A DNA stretch of 12,025 nucleotides from Synechococcaceae cyanobacterium (GTDB lineage Bacteria; Cyanobacteriota; Cyanobacteriia; PCC-6307; Cyanobiaceae): NCBI GenBank assembly GCA_947460085.1, contig CANHGA010000040.1, forward strand, positions 1-12,025, in the 5' to 3' direction. The notes beneath the pieces were generated by a model. It was given only the letters and a program-made list of their open reading frames with translations, ran no database searches and was not told the DNA's origin. The stretch's first letter is position 1, and every line of letters starts with the position of its first letter. Shown here in pieces: positions 5,545-11,796 of this stretch. Both the position numbers and the translations under genes were made by a program.

Positions 5545-7293
5545 GTGACAGCAATTCCCTCCCAGCAGCACTCCAGCGGGCCTAATGCCCTTGATTCTTC
5601 ATTCGGCGCTCCTTCCCTGAGCAAGTCCCGATTGCCCGTCACTTCATTACGGGACTCAGTCTTGCGCGATTCGGCGTTGCGCGATTCAGGGTCGCGGGAA
5701 CCATCGTCGATTGCGCCCGTTGTTCTGGCCATCCTCGATGGCTGGGGCTACAGCCATGAGGAAGCCCATAACGCCATTCGTGCTGCGGCAACCCCGGTGA
5801 TGGATGCCCTTTGGCATGCCTATCCCCACACCCTGATTGAAGCCAGTGGTGGGGCCGTTGGGCTGCCCGATGGCCAAATGGGCAACTCCGAGGTGGGGCA
5901 CCTCACCATCGGTTCGGGCCGGATTATTCGCCAGGAACTGGTGCGGATTAGCCAAGCCGTCAAGGACGGCAGCATTGCCGCCAATCCAGCGCTCAACGCC
6001 CTGGCCGACAAGTTGCTCGCCAACGGCCACACCCTGCACCTGATTGGGCTCTGCTCCGATGGCGGGGTGCACAGCCACATCAACCACCTGGGCGGCCTGC
6101 TGAGCTGGGCCGCCGCCCGGGGCCTCCAGGATGTCTGCATCCACGTGATTACCGATGGTCGAGATACCGCTCCCAGCAGCGCCCCTGGCTTTGTGGCCCA
6201 GGTGCTGGAGCAAATCCAAGCGGCTGGGGTGGGGCGCATCGCCACCCTCTGTGGCCGCTACTGGGCCATGGACCGCGACAACCGCTGGGAGCGCACCGAG
6301 AAGGCCTATCGGCTGCTGAGCCAATCCAGCCCCCTCGGTGACGTGGGCCCCGTCGAGGCCATTGAGGCGTCGTACGCCAACAACGTGGGCGACGAATTCC
6401 TCGAACCGGTGCGCCTATCGGACGATCTGATCACCTCCGGCGATGGGCTGGTCTGCTTCAACTTCCGTCCGGATCGGGTGCGTCAGCTGATCCGTGCCTT
6501 GGTTCTACCCACCATCGACAACTTTGAGCGCAGCCTGATCCCCGATCTGGATGTGGTCACGTTCACCCAGTACGAGAAGGGCCTCCCCGTCGCCGTGGCC
6601 TTCCCACCCGAATCCCTGGATGGGCTGCTCGGCCAAGTGGTGTCCGAAGCGGGTTTGCGCCAATTCCGCACCGCTGAAACCGAAAAATATCCCCATGTCA
6701 CCTACTTCATGAATGGGGGCATCGAGCAGGCCTTCCCCGGCGAAGACCGCCACCTGGTGCCATCGCCACGGGTTGCCACCTACGACCAATCCCCCGCCAT
6801 GTCGGCCGAACAGCTCACCGATAGCTGCATCGCCGCCATCCAGAAGGGCACCTATTCCCTAGTGGTGATCAACTACGCCAACCCCGACATGGTGGGTCAC
6901 ACCGGCCAGATGCAAGCCACCACCGAAGCCGTCACCACCGTGGACACCTGCGTGGGCCGGCTGATGGAGGCGACCAACCGCATCGGCGGCACCCTGGTGA
7001 TTACCGCCGACCATGGCAATGCCGAGGTGATGGAAGGCCCGGATGGTCGCCCCTGGACCGCCCACACCACCAACCCGGTTCCCGTGATCCTGGTGGAAGG
7101 CGAGAAACGCAAGCTTCCGGGCCATGGCACCGATGTTCAACTCCGAGCTGGCGGCGGCCTGGCCGACATTGCCCCCACCCTGTTGGACATCCTCGAACTC
7201 CCAAAACCGGCCAGCATGAGTGGCCTGTCCTTGGTGGCTCCGTTGGGCAGCCAGAGTGAGCCCAACCGCGTTGCCGAGACCCTGGGCGTCTAG
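5545..7293 (+). CDS. gpmI: 2,3-bisphosphoglycerate-independent phosphoglycerate mutase with repeat-bearing N-terminal extension
   Basis: GpmI interconverts 3- and 2-phosphoglycerate in glycolysis through a phosphoserine intermediate, using two Mn ions in an alkaline-phosphatase-type fold. All key motifs are present in order: metal Asp in ILDGWGY (Asp65), nucleophile in GNSEVGH (Ser115), DGRDT, GRYWAMDRDNRWER, NFRPDR, EKYPHVTYF, YANPDMVGHTG, ITADHGNAE and HTTNPVPVI. At 582 residues it is about 50-60 longer than usual. The excess is an N-terminal extension (about residues 1-55) containing LRDSV-LRDSA-LRDSG encoded by 15-bp repeats. GTG 5545 is supported by AGGTGAG four bases upstream. No ATG or GTG lies between the array and the catalytic core, so at least part of the array must be translated unless a TTG is used. 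It heads the gpmI-secG-msrB run, with nine bases to secG. Confidence 0.96.
   Translation: MTAIPSQQHSSGPNALDSSFGAPSLSKSRLPVTSLRDSVLRDSALRDSGSREPSSIAPVVLAILDGWGYSHEEAHNAIRAAATPVMDALWHAYPHTLIEASGGAVGLPDGQMGNSEVGHLTIGSGRIIRQELVRISQAVKDGSIAANPALNALADKLLANGHTLHLIGLCSDGGVHSHINHLGGLLSWAAARGLQDVCIHVITDGRDTAPSSAPGFVAQVLEQIQAAGVGRIATLCGRYWAMDRDNRWERTEKAYRLLSQSSPLGDVGPVEAIEASYANNVGDEFLEPVRLSDDLITSGDGLVCFNFRPDRVRQLIRALVLPTIDNFERSLIPDLDVVTFTQYEKGLPVAVAFPPESLDGLLGQVVSEAGLRQFRTAETEKYPHVTYFMNGGIEQAFPGEDRHLVPSPRVATYDQSPAMSAEQLTDSCIAAIQKGTYSLVVINYANPDMVGHTGQMQATTEAVTTVDTCVGRLMEATNRIGGTLVITADHGNAEVMEGPDGRPWTAHTTNPVPVILVEGEKRKLPGHGTDVQLRAGGGLADIAPTLLDILELPKPASMSGLSLVAPLGSQSEPNRVAETLGV
5624..5698. repeat. 15-bp tandem array inside the gpmI 5' end (five units)
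   Basis: The units start at 5624, 5639, 5654, 5669 and 5684: AGTCCCGATTGCCCG, TCACTTCATTACGGG, ACTCAGTCTTGCGCG, ATTCGGCGTTGCGCG and ATTCAGGGTCGCGGG. The last three are clear copies. The first two are decayed but keep exact 15-base phase and a TTRCSSG-type ending. A further in-phase echo, ATTCTTCATTCGGCG, lies at 5594. In the gpmI frame the clear units encode the LRDS-x series. Confidence 0.75.
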
Positions 7294-7302
7294 CCTGAAT
7301 CC

Positions 7303-7533
7303 ATGATCACGTCGATTTTGTCTTGGGTTTGGATTGGCAGCGGCGTGCTGCTGATCGTGAGCGTGCTGCTCCACAGCCCCAAGGGGGATGGCATGGGAGG
7401 GCTTGCCTCCAGCGGTGGCTCAATGTTTACCAGCGCCCGCAGTGCGGAGGACACCCTCAACCGCATTAGCTGGACCCTGCTCGCCATCTTTTTAGGTCTG
7501 GCCGTGGTGCTAAGCGCTGGCTGGCTGAAGTAA
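7303..7533 (+). CDS. secG: Protein translocase subunit SecG
   Basis: SecG is the small accessory subunit of the SecYEG channel in the plasma (and in cyanobacteria thylakoid) membrane. The 76-residue product has the family layout: membrane segment 1 (about residues 5-23), the conserved loop HSPKGDGMGGLASSGGSMF, then DTLNRISWTLLAI leading into membrane segment 2 (about 54-73). It starts nine bases after the gpmI stop and ends four bases before msrB, so the three are probably one transcript. No strong ribosome-binding site is visible, which suggests translational coupling. Confidence 0.95.
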   Translation: MITSILSWVWIGSGVLLIVSVLLHSPKGDGMGGLASSGGSMFTSARSAEDTLNRISWTLLAIFLGLAVVLSAGWLK

Positions 7534-7537
7534 GGCG

Positions 7538-8059
7538 ATGAACCGCCGCAACCTGTTGGCCAGTTTGGGATCGGGATTTGCCGTGCTTTTGGGCGGTGCC
7601 AAGGCAGCCCTGGCCGCCTCCAAAGCCGGTGATCCGGCCTGGGAGCTGAGCAAAGCCGAGTGGAAACAACGGCTCAGCCCTGGCGCCTTCGCGGTCTTGC
7701 GGGAGGAGGGCACCGAACGGCCCTTCAGCAGTCCCCTCAACAACGAAAAACGGGCGGGCACCTTTGTGTGCGCCGGCTGCAAACTGCCCCTGTTCAGTGC
7801 CAAGGCCAAATACGACAGCGGCACCGGCTGGCCCAGCTTTTGGGAACCGCTGCCCAAGGGCATCGTCACCAAGCTGGATTTCAAATTGATCGTGCCGCGC
7901 ACCGAATACCACTGCCGTCGTTGTGGGGGGCACCAAGGCCATGTGTTCGATGACGGCCCCAAGCCCACCGGCAAGCGCTACTGCAACAACGGCATCGCCC
8001 TGAATTTCATCCCCACCAAAACAGCCAGTCCCAGCAAGAAGAGCGCTCCAGCCGGTTAG
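7538..8059 (+). CDS. msrB: Peptide-methionine (R)-S-oxide reductase with a twin-arginine-like export signal
   Basis: MsrB reduces methionine-R-sulfoxide in proteins back to methionine. The 173-residue product has both zinc CxxC pairs (Cys78/Cys81 in CAGC, Cys126/Cys129 in CRRC), the substrate block SGTGWPSFW (94-102), GHQGHVFDDGP and the catalytic Cys149 in RYCNNGIALNF. The N-terminus MNRRNLLAS plus a hydrophobic stretch ending in ALA-AS looks like a Tat-type signal with cleavage near residue 27, so the enzyme probably acts in the periplasm or thylakoid lumen. The twin-arginine match is partial, and Sec export remains possible. ATG 7538 follows the secG stop by four bases. The stop TAG shares bases with the stop of convergent amt. 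Confidence 0.94.
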   Translation: MNRRNLLASLGSGFAVLLGGAKAALAASKAGDPAWELSKAEWKQRLSPGAFAVLREEGTERPFSSPLNNEKRAGTFVCAGCKLPLFSAKAKYDSGTGWPSFWEPLPKGIVTKLDFKLIVPRTEYHCRRCGGHQGHVFDDGPKPTGKRYCNNGIALNFIPTKTASPSKKSAPAG

Positions 8060-9402
8060 CCGGTGAATTCCGTGTTGTAGGCCTCCTCGCCGTGGGCCTG
8101 GATATCGAGGCCTTGGCGTTCCTCGAGGTCGTTCACCCTGAGGGGCATCACGCTGCCAATCAGCTTGAGTACCGCATAGGTGCCCACGCCCACCCAAAGG
8201 GCCGTAAAACCTGCCGCCTTGAGCTGGATCACCAGCAGGCCAGGATTACCGGCCAAGAGACCATTGGCCCCGGCCGGATTCACCACTTTCAGGGCAAGAA
8301 TCCCCGTCATCACAATCCCCACAAAGCCCGCAACCCCATGGACGGGCAGCACATCCAGGCTGTCATCGAGGCCACTGCGGTTTTTGAGCTGGAGGGCATA
8401 ACTGCAGATTGCCGCTGCCACAAAGCCGATCAACACGGAGCCCAAAGGACTCACAAAGCCAGCGGCCGGGGTGATCGCCACAAGGCCAGCAACCGCCCCG
8501 GTGGCCACACCCACCGCCGTGGGCTTGCCCCGCTGGAGAGTTTCGATCACCATCCAGCCCACCGCAGCGGCCGCGCCGGCCGTATTGGTGGTGAGGCAGG
8601 CCAGGGAGGCCAAGTTGCCAGCGATCAGGGCACTACCGCCATTGAAGCCAAACCAGCCAAACCAAAGCAGGCCAGCGCCCATCAGGATGAATGGCACGTT
8701 GTGGGGCGGGGAGCCGTTACCCGGATAGCTGCGGCGACGGCCAACCACGGCGGCCGCCACAGCAGCACCGACCCCTGAGGCCATCTCCACCACCAGTCCG
8801 CCAGCGAAATCCAGGGCGCCAAGACCGTCAACACCAAGGAAGCCCCCCGGCCCCCACACCATGTGGGCCAGGGGCAGGTAGATGAAGGTGCTCCACAGCA
8901 CCACAAAGGCGATCCAGGCCCGGAAATGCATCCGCTCCACCACCGCCCCGGAGATCAGGGCTGGCGTGATGATCGCGAAGGTGAGCTGAAACAACGCCAC
9001 GGCACCATGGCTGAGCTGGCCATTGCCATAGGACGCCGACCAATTGCTGAGGCCCGCCCACTGGAAACCCCCAATGAACGGCGCCAGGGGGCCGCTGCCC
9101 TCGGAGAAAGCCAAGCTGTAGCCAAACAGCACCCAGAGCACACTCACCAGGGCCATGGCAGCAAAGCTCATCACCATGGTGTTGAGCACGTTGCGGCTGC
9201 GCACAAACCCCGCATAGAAGAGGGCCAAGGCTGGCGTCATCATCAACACCAGGGCCGCACAGAGCAGCACGAAGCCGTTGTTGGCGCTCTGCAGAGCCTG
9301 GGCTGCCGGCGAGAGGGCGTCCACCGCAAGCACAGCCACGGGCAAGGCCGAGATCAGATCTAGGGGCACAGCAGGGTGCGCAGATCGCGGCACGTTGCCC
9401 AC
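8056..9402 (-). CDS. amt: Amt/MEP/Rh-family ammonium transporter with Glu at the first twin-His position
   Basis: This is an inner-membrane ammonium channel of 448 residues with about eleven membrane segments and an N-terminal hydrophobic leader. Family blocks are present: FYAGFVRSRN, the Phe-gate region FQLTFAIITPALISGAVVERM (Phe138), MVWGPGG (Trp183), DFAGG with Asp198, and FNGGSAL. The second pore histidine is His355 in LPVHGVAGF. The first, normally in VVHxxSG, is Glu206 (VVEMASG; codon GAG). Aromatic gate and Asp are intact, so the protein should transport. The C-terminal tail EERQGLDIQAHGEEAY is intact and is the region that PII/GlnK proteins act through. The GTG 9402 start is the longest option and uncertain; GTG 9393 follows GGTGGG more closely. 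An NtcA-type site lies upstream. The gene is convergent with msrB, with overlapping stops. Confidence 0.94.
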   Translation of the reverse strand: MGNVPRSAHPAVPLDLISALPVAVLAVDALSPAAQALQSANNGFVLLCAALVLMMTPALALFYAGFVRSRNVLNTMVMSFAAMALVSVLWVLFGYSLAFSEGSGPLAPFIGGFQWAGLSNWSASYGNGQLSHGAVALFQLTFAIITPALISGAVVERMHFRAWIAFVVLWSTFIYLPLAHMVWGPGGFLGVDGLGALDFAGGLVVEMASGVGAAVAAAVVGRRRSYPGNGSPPHNVPFILMGAGLLWFGWFGFNGGSALIAGNLASLACLTTNTAGAAAAVGWMVIETLQRGKPTAVGVATGAVAGLVAITPAAGFVSPLGSVLIGFVAAAICSYALQLKNRSGLDDSLDVLPVHGVAGFVGIVMTGILALKVVNPAGANGLLAGNPGLLVIQLKAAGFTALWVGVGTYAVLKLIGSVMPLRVNDLEERQGLDIQAHGEEAYNTEFTG

Positions 9403-9420
9403 CAGCGAGGGCCGCAGTTG

Positions 9421-9434
9421 GTAGCTATCACTAC
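9421..9434 (-). promoter_or_regulatory. Perfect NtcA-type box upstream of amt
   Basis: On the minus strand the sequence is GTAGTGATAGCTAC, an exact GTA-N8-TAC, with outer arms GTAG/CTAC. NtcA is the cyanobacterial nitrogen regulator and commonly activates amt genes, so the location makes biological sense. The box ends only 18 bases before GTG 9402, too close for standard activation centred at -41.5, and no good -10 lies 22 bases downstream. Either the true start codon is further in, or the site works differently. Confidence 0.55.
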
Positions 9435-9450
9435 AAAAAACGATTTTTTG

Positions 9451-9464
9451 GTTTCTTTTGATAC
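9451..9464 (-). promoter_or_regulatory. Imperfect NtcA-like site, better spaced for amt activation
   Basis: Minus-strand GTATCAAAAGAAAC is GTA-N8-AAC, one base from consensus. A TAGCTA at 9427-9422 lies 23 bases downstream, as expected for the -10 of an NtcA-activated promoter, and would give a start near 9415. A run AAAAAA-CGA-TTTTTT (9435-9449) lies between. This is a weak call built from spacing. Confidence 0.25.
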
Positions 9465-9489
9465 GGAAACCCGGGCAGTATCAAGCCAT

Positions 9490-9514
9490 AAAAAAGCGCC
9501 CCCGAAGGGGCGCT
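9490..9514 (-). terminator. Intrinsic terminator of the groES-groEL operon
   Basis: On the minus strand an 8-bp perfect stem, AGCGCCCC/GGGGCGCT, closes on a C(TTCG)G tetraloop and is followed by a T-run. The stem is at 9495-9514, and the T-run, including one stem base, is 9495-9490. It lies 67 bases beyond the groEL stop. This is a textbook rho-independent terminator, and it also insulates amt from groEL transcription. Confidence 0.92.
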
Positions 9515-9543
9515 GGAGCTGGGATCTGAAGGATCAAAATCCA

Positions 9544-9567
9544 ACTGGATCTCCGCTGAGATCCAGT
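9544..9567 (-). terminator. Second hairpin directly behind groEL
   Basis: The arms ACTGGATCTC and GAGATCCAGT pair perfectly over ten base pairs with a four-base loop. The stem begins 14 bases after the groEL stop. The downstream sequence TTGGATTTTGATCC is only moderately T-rich, so it may act as an mRNA 3'-end stabiliser or as a weak first terminator ahead of the strong one. Confidence 0.55.
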
Positions 9568-9580
9568 CGAAGTCCTGAGA

Positions 9581-11215
9581 TCAGTAGTCGAAGTCGCCGC
9601 CCATGCCACCGCCACCGGCGGGAGCACCGTCCTTCTTCTCGGGCATGTCAGCAACGATGCACTCGGTGGTGAGCACCATGCCAGCGATGGACGCCGCGTT
9701 CTGGAGGCCAGAGCGGGTCACCTTGGCGGGGTCAACGATGCCGGCAGCCAGCATGTCGACGTACTCACCGGTGGCGGCGTTGTAGCCCTCGTTGAAGGGC
9801 TTGTTCTTCACGTTCTCAGCCACCACAGCGCCGTTCACACCAGCGTTCTGGGCGATGCGCATCAGGGGAGCAGTCAGGGCAGAGGCCACGATGTGGGCGC
9901 CGATCAGCTCTTCGCCGGAAAGGTTGGCCTTGGCCCAATCCTCAAGGGCAGGGGCCAGGTGGGCCAGGGTGGTGCCACCGCCAGGAACGATGCCTTCTTC
10001 AACGGCCGCCTTGGTGGCGTTGATGGCGTCTTCCAGGCGCAGCTTCTTGTCCTTCATCTCGGTTTCGGTGGCAGCGCCCACCTTCACCACGGCCACGCCG
10101 CCGCTCAGCTTGGCCAGACGCTCCTGCAGCTTCTCCTTGTCGTAGGAGGAGTCGGTTTCGTCCATCTGCTTGCGGATTTGCTCGCAGCGGGCCTTCACGG
10201 CCACCTCGTTGCCTTCGGCCACGATGGTGGTGGTGTCCTTGTTGATGGTGATGCGGCGGGCGGTGCCCAGCATCTCCAGCTTGGCGTTATCCAGCTTCAG
10301 ACCAGCGTCTTCGGTGATCAGCTGACCGTTGGTGAGAACGGCGATGTCTTCGAGCATGGCCTTACGGCGATCGCCGAAGCCAGGGGCCTTCACGGCGGCC
10401 ACATTGAGCACGCCGCGCAGACGGTTGACCACCAAGGTGGCGAGGGCTTCCTTCTCGATGTCCTCGGCAATGATCAGCAGGGGCTTGCCGGTGCGGGCGA
10501 TTTGCTCGAGCACGGGCACGAGATCTTGCACCAGGCCGATCTTCTTGTCGGTGAGAAGGATGTAGGGCTCTTCGAGCACCGCTTCCATCCGCTCGGTGTC
10601 GGTGGCGAAATAGGGCGAGATGTACCCCTTGTCGAAGCGCATACCTTCGGTGACCTCCAATTCGGTGGTCATCGACTTGCCCTCCTCGAGGGAAATCACG
10701 CCTTCCTTGCCAACCTTGTCCATGGCGTCGGCGATCATCCGACCCACCTCTTCGTCGTTGCCGGCGGAGATGGTGCCCACCTGGGCAATGGCGTTGCTGT
10801 CGCTGATGGGCTTGGCGTGCTCCTCGATCTTCTTAACGAGGAACTCGGAAGCCTTGTCGATGCCGCGCTTGAGGGTGATGGCGTTGGCGCCAGCAGCCAC
10901 GTTGCGCAGACCGGCCTTGACCATGGCATGGGCCAACACGGTGGCCGTGGTGGTGCCGTCACCAGCCGCATCGTTGGTCTTGGAAGCGGCCTGACGAATC
11001 AGGGCCACACCGGTGTTCTCGATGTGATCTTCGAGTTCAATCTCTTTGGCGATGGTGACGCCGTCATTGACGATCTGGGGGGCACCAAACTTCTTCTCGA
11101 GCACCACGTTGCGACCCTTGGGGCCAAGGGTGACCGCAACGGCTTCGCAGAGGATGTCGATGCCTTTTTCGAGGGCCCGGCGGGCTTGCTCGTTATAAAT
11201 AATGCGCTTAGCCAT
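9581..11215 (-). CDS. groEL: Chaperonin GroEL (60 kDa), groES-linked copy
   Basis: GroEL forms the double-ring cage that folds proteins with ATP and the GroES lid. The 544-residue product is full length: GPKGRN (31-36), DGVTIAKEIE (51-60), the ATP motif GDGTTTATV (85-93), the VEEGIVPGGGTTL block and the C-terminal GGGGMGGDFDY. The tail lacks the GGM repeats of the E. coli protein. Being directly behind groES, it corresponds to the operon copy (GroEL1) of cyanobacteria, which often carry a second unlinked groEL. ATG 11215 is preceded by AAGGAC with a ten-base spacer. There are 77 bases between groES and groEL, and expression should follow the CIRCE/K-box region upstream of groES. Confidence 0.98.
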   Translation of the reverse strand: MAKRIIYNEQARRALEKGIDILCEAVAVTLGPKGRNVVLEKKFGAPQIVNDGVTIAKEIELEDHIENTGVALIRQAASKTNDAAGDGTTTATVLAHAMVKAGLRNVAAGANAITLKRGIDKASEFLVKKIEEHAKPISDSNAIAQVGTISAGNDEEVGRMIADAMDKVGKEGVISLEEGKSMTTELEVTEGMRFDKGYISPYFATDTERMEAVLEEPYILLTDKKIGLVQDLVPVLEQIARTGKPLLIIAEDIEKEALATLVVNRLRGVLNVAAVKAPGFGDRRKAMLEDIAVLTNGQLITEDAGLKLDNAKLEMLGTARRITINKDTTTIVAEGNEVAVKARCEQIRKQMDETDSSYDKEKLQERLAKLSGGVAVVKVGAATETEMKDKKLRLEDAINATKAAVEEGIVPGGGTTLAHLAPALEDWAKANLSGEELIGAHIVASALTAPLMRIAQNAGVNGAVVAENVKNKPFNEGYNAATGEYVDMLAAGIVDPAKVTRSGLQNAASIAGMVLTTECIVADMPEKKDGAPAGGGGMGGDFDY

Positions 11216-11233
11216 GGAAGGCGATGTCCTTGT

Positions 11234-11280
11234 GAAGGGTTAATCCCTGGGAAGGGTTAAACAGAACTGGTTCGGCCGAA
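11234..11280. repeat. Short repeats in the groES-groEL spacer
   Basis: GAAGGGTTAA occurs at 11234-11243 and 11251-11260 (17-base period), and AGGG/CCCT arms flank the first copy's TTAAT. The 10-bp palindrome TTCGGCCGAA is at 11271-11280, 12 bases after the groES stop. These could fold in the mRNA and tune relative groES and groEL translation. That role is inference. Confidence 0.45.
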
Positions 11281-11292
11281 ACTCTGACGAGC

Positions 11293-11604
11293 TCAGTTGA
11301 CGATGGCCAGGATGTCTTTCTCGGAGAGCAGCACGTACTCATCGGTGCCGAGCTTGATGTCGGTGCCGGCGTACTTGCTGTAGAGCACCTTGTCGCCGAC
11401 GCTCACTTCAGGAGCCTGACGGGTGCCGTCATCGTTGCGCTTGCCAGGACCGATTTGCACCACCTCGCCCACCTGGGGCTTTTCCTTGGCGGTGTCGGGC
11501 AGGAGGATGCCACCGGCGGTCTTTTCCTCCGACTCAGAAACCTTGATGAAAATGCGATCTCCGAGGGGCTTAACCGTGGAGACGCTGAGAGAAACAGCAG
11601 CCAT
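11293..11604 (-). CDS. groES: Co-chaperonin GroES (10 kDa)
   Basis: GroES forms the seven-subunit lid on GroEL. The 103-residue product has the family blocks VKPLGDRIFIKV, the mobile loop region EEKTAGGILLPDTAKEKP, GEVVQIGPG, VGDKVLYSKYAGTDIK and the ending YVLLSEKDILAIV. ATG 11604 was chosen because MAAVSLSVSTVKPLGDR begins where the family does. The frame stays open further upstream through the leader, but that part is not GroES-like. No Shine-Dalgarno sequence precedes the start. It is the first gene of groES-groEL, divergent from atpD. The leader carries a 17-bp palindrome, a CIRCE operator and a K-box match. Confidence 0.97.
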   Translation of the reverse strand: MAAVSLSVSTVKPLGDRIFIKVSESEEKTAGGILLPDTAKEKPQVGEVVQIGPGKRNDDGTRQAPEVSVGDKVLYSKYAGTDIKLGTDEYVLLSEKDILAIVN

Positions 11605-11628
11605 GAATAAATTGCGAAAGCAACGGCA

Positions 11629-11645
11629 TGGCGTCTGAGACGCCA
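11629..11645. repeat. 17-bp perfect palindrome in the groES leader
   Basis: TGGCGTCTGAGACGCCA is self-complementary around a single central base. It lies 25-41 bases before the groES ATG and downstream of CIRCE, so it should be in the 5' untranslated mRNA, where GGCGTC/GACGCC could form a hairpin. It could equally be a DNA operator for a dimeric regulator. No known motif was recognised. Confidence 0.7.
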
Positions 11646-11679
11646 CTGGGAGACGGATCCGGCCCCACTCGCAGGAGAG

Positions 11680-11706
11680 CTGGCACTCGGAACCGTTGAG
11701 TGCTAA
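11680..11706. promoter_or_regulatory. CIRCE operator (HrcA site) for groES-groEL
   Basis: Read on the minus strand, TTAGCACTC is followed by nine bases and GAGTGCCAG. The first arm is an exact match to the CIRCE consensus TTAGCACTC-N9-GAGTGCTAA, and the second arm has two mismatches. It lies 76 bases upstream of the groES start. HrcA is expected to repress here and release on heat shock. Confidence 0.93.
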
Positions 11707-11734
11707 CCCTATGGGCCCCGCCAAGGAATGGCTA
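11706..11734 (-). promoter_or_regulatory. Candidate groES promoter
   Basis: TAGCCA (11734-11729, four of six to TTGACA) and TAGGGT (11711-11706, three of six to TATAAT) are exactly 17 bases apart, and the -10 abuts CIRCE. Transcription would start inside CIRCE, where HrcA would block it. The hexamers are weak, so this rests mainly on position. Confidence 0.35.
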
Positions 11735-11744
11735 GGGCGGTTCT

Positions 11745-11760
11745 GTGCGGTTGACCGAAC
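11745..11760 (-). promoter_or_regulatory. K-box-like element upstream of groES
   Basis: On the minus strand GTTCGGTCAACCGCAC fits the cyanobacterial groE K-box pattern GTTCGG-NNAN-CCNNAC, as I recall it, at every fixed position. That element has been tied to light- and heat-responsive groESL transcription. It lies about 40 bases upstream of CIRCE. The same bases read rightward contain TTGACC, which could double as a -35 for atpD, but no matching -10 is spaced correctly. Confidence 0.65.
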
Positions 11761-11796
11761 CACCCCACCCCGGCAATGCGCGGTGATAAGGTCGTG

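Noticed and set aside
8092..8778. 228-codon rightward open frame over amt
   Set aside because: It is antisense to membrane segments of a clear Amt protein; its His/Gln/Arg-rich product is the usual mirror of hydrophobic coding sequence.
10367..10374. GCGATCGC, the cyanobacterial HIP1 octamer
   Set aside because: I noticed only this one copy, within groEL, so there is no sign of HIP1 enrichment.
9893..11260. 455-codon rightward open frame antisense to groEL
   Set aside because: Its codons are the complement of the groEL frame, its product is His/Gly/Leu-rich without family resemblance, and GC-rich DNA leaves few stops. groEL is unmistakable on the other strand.
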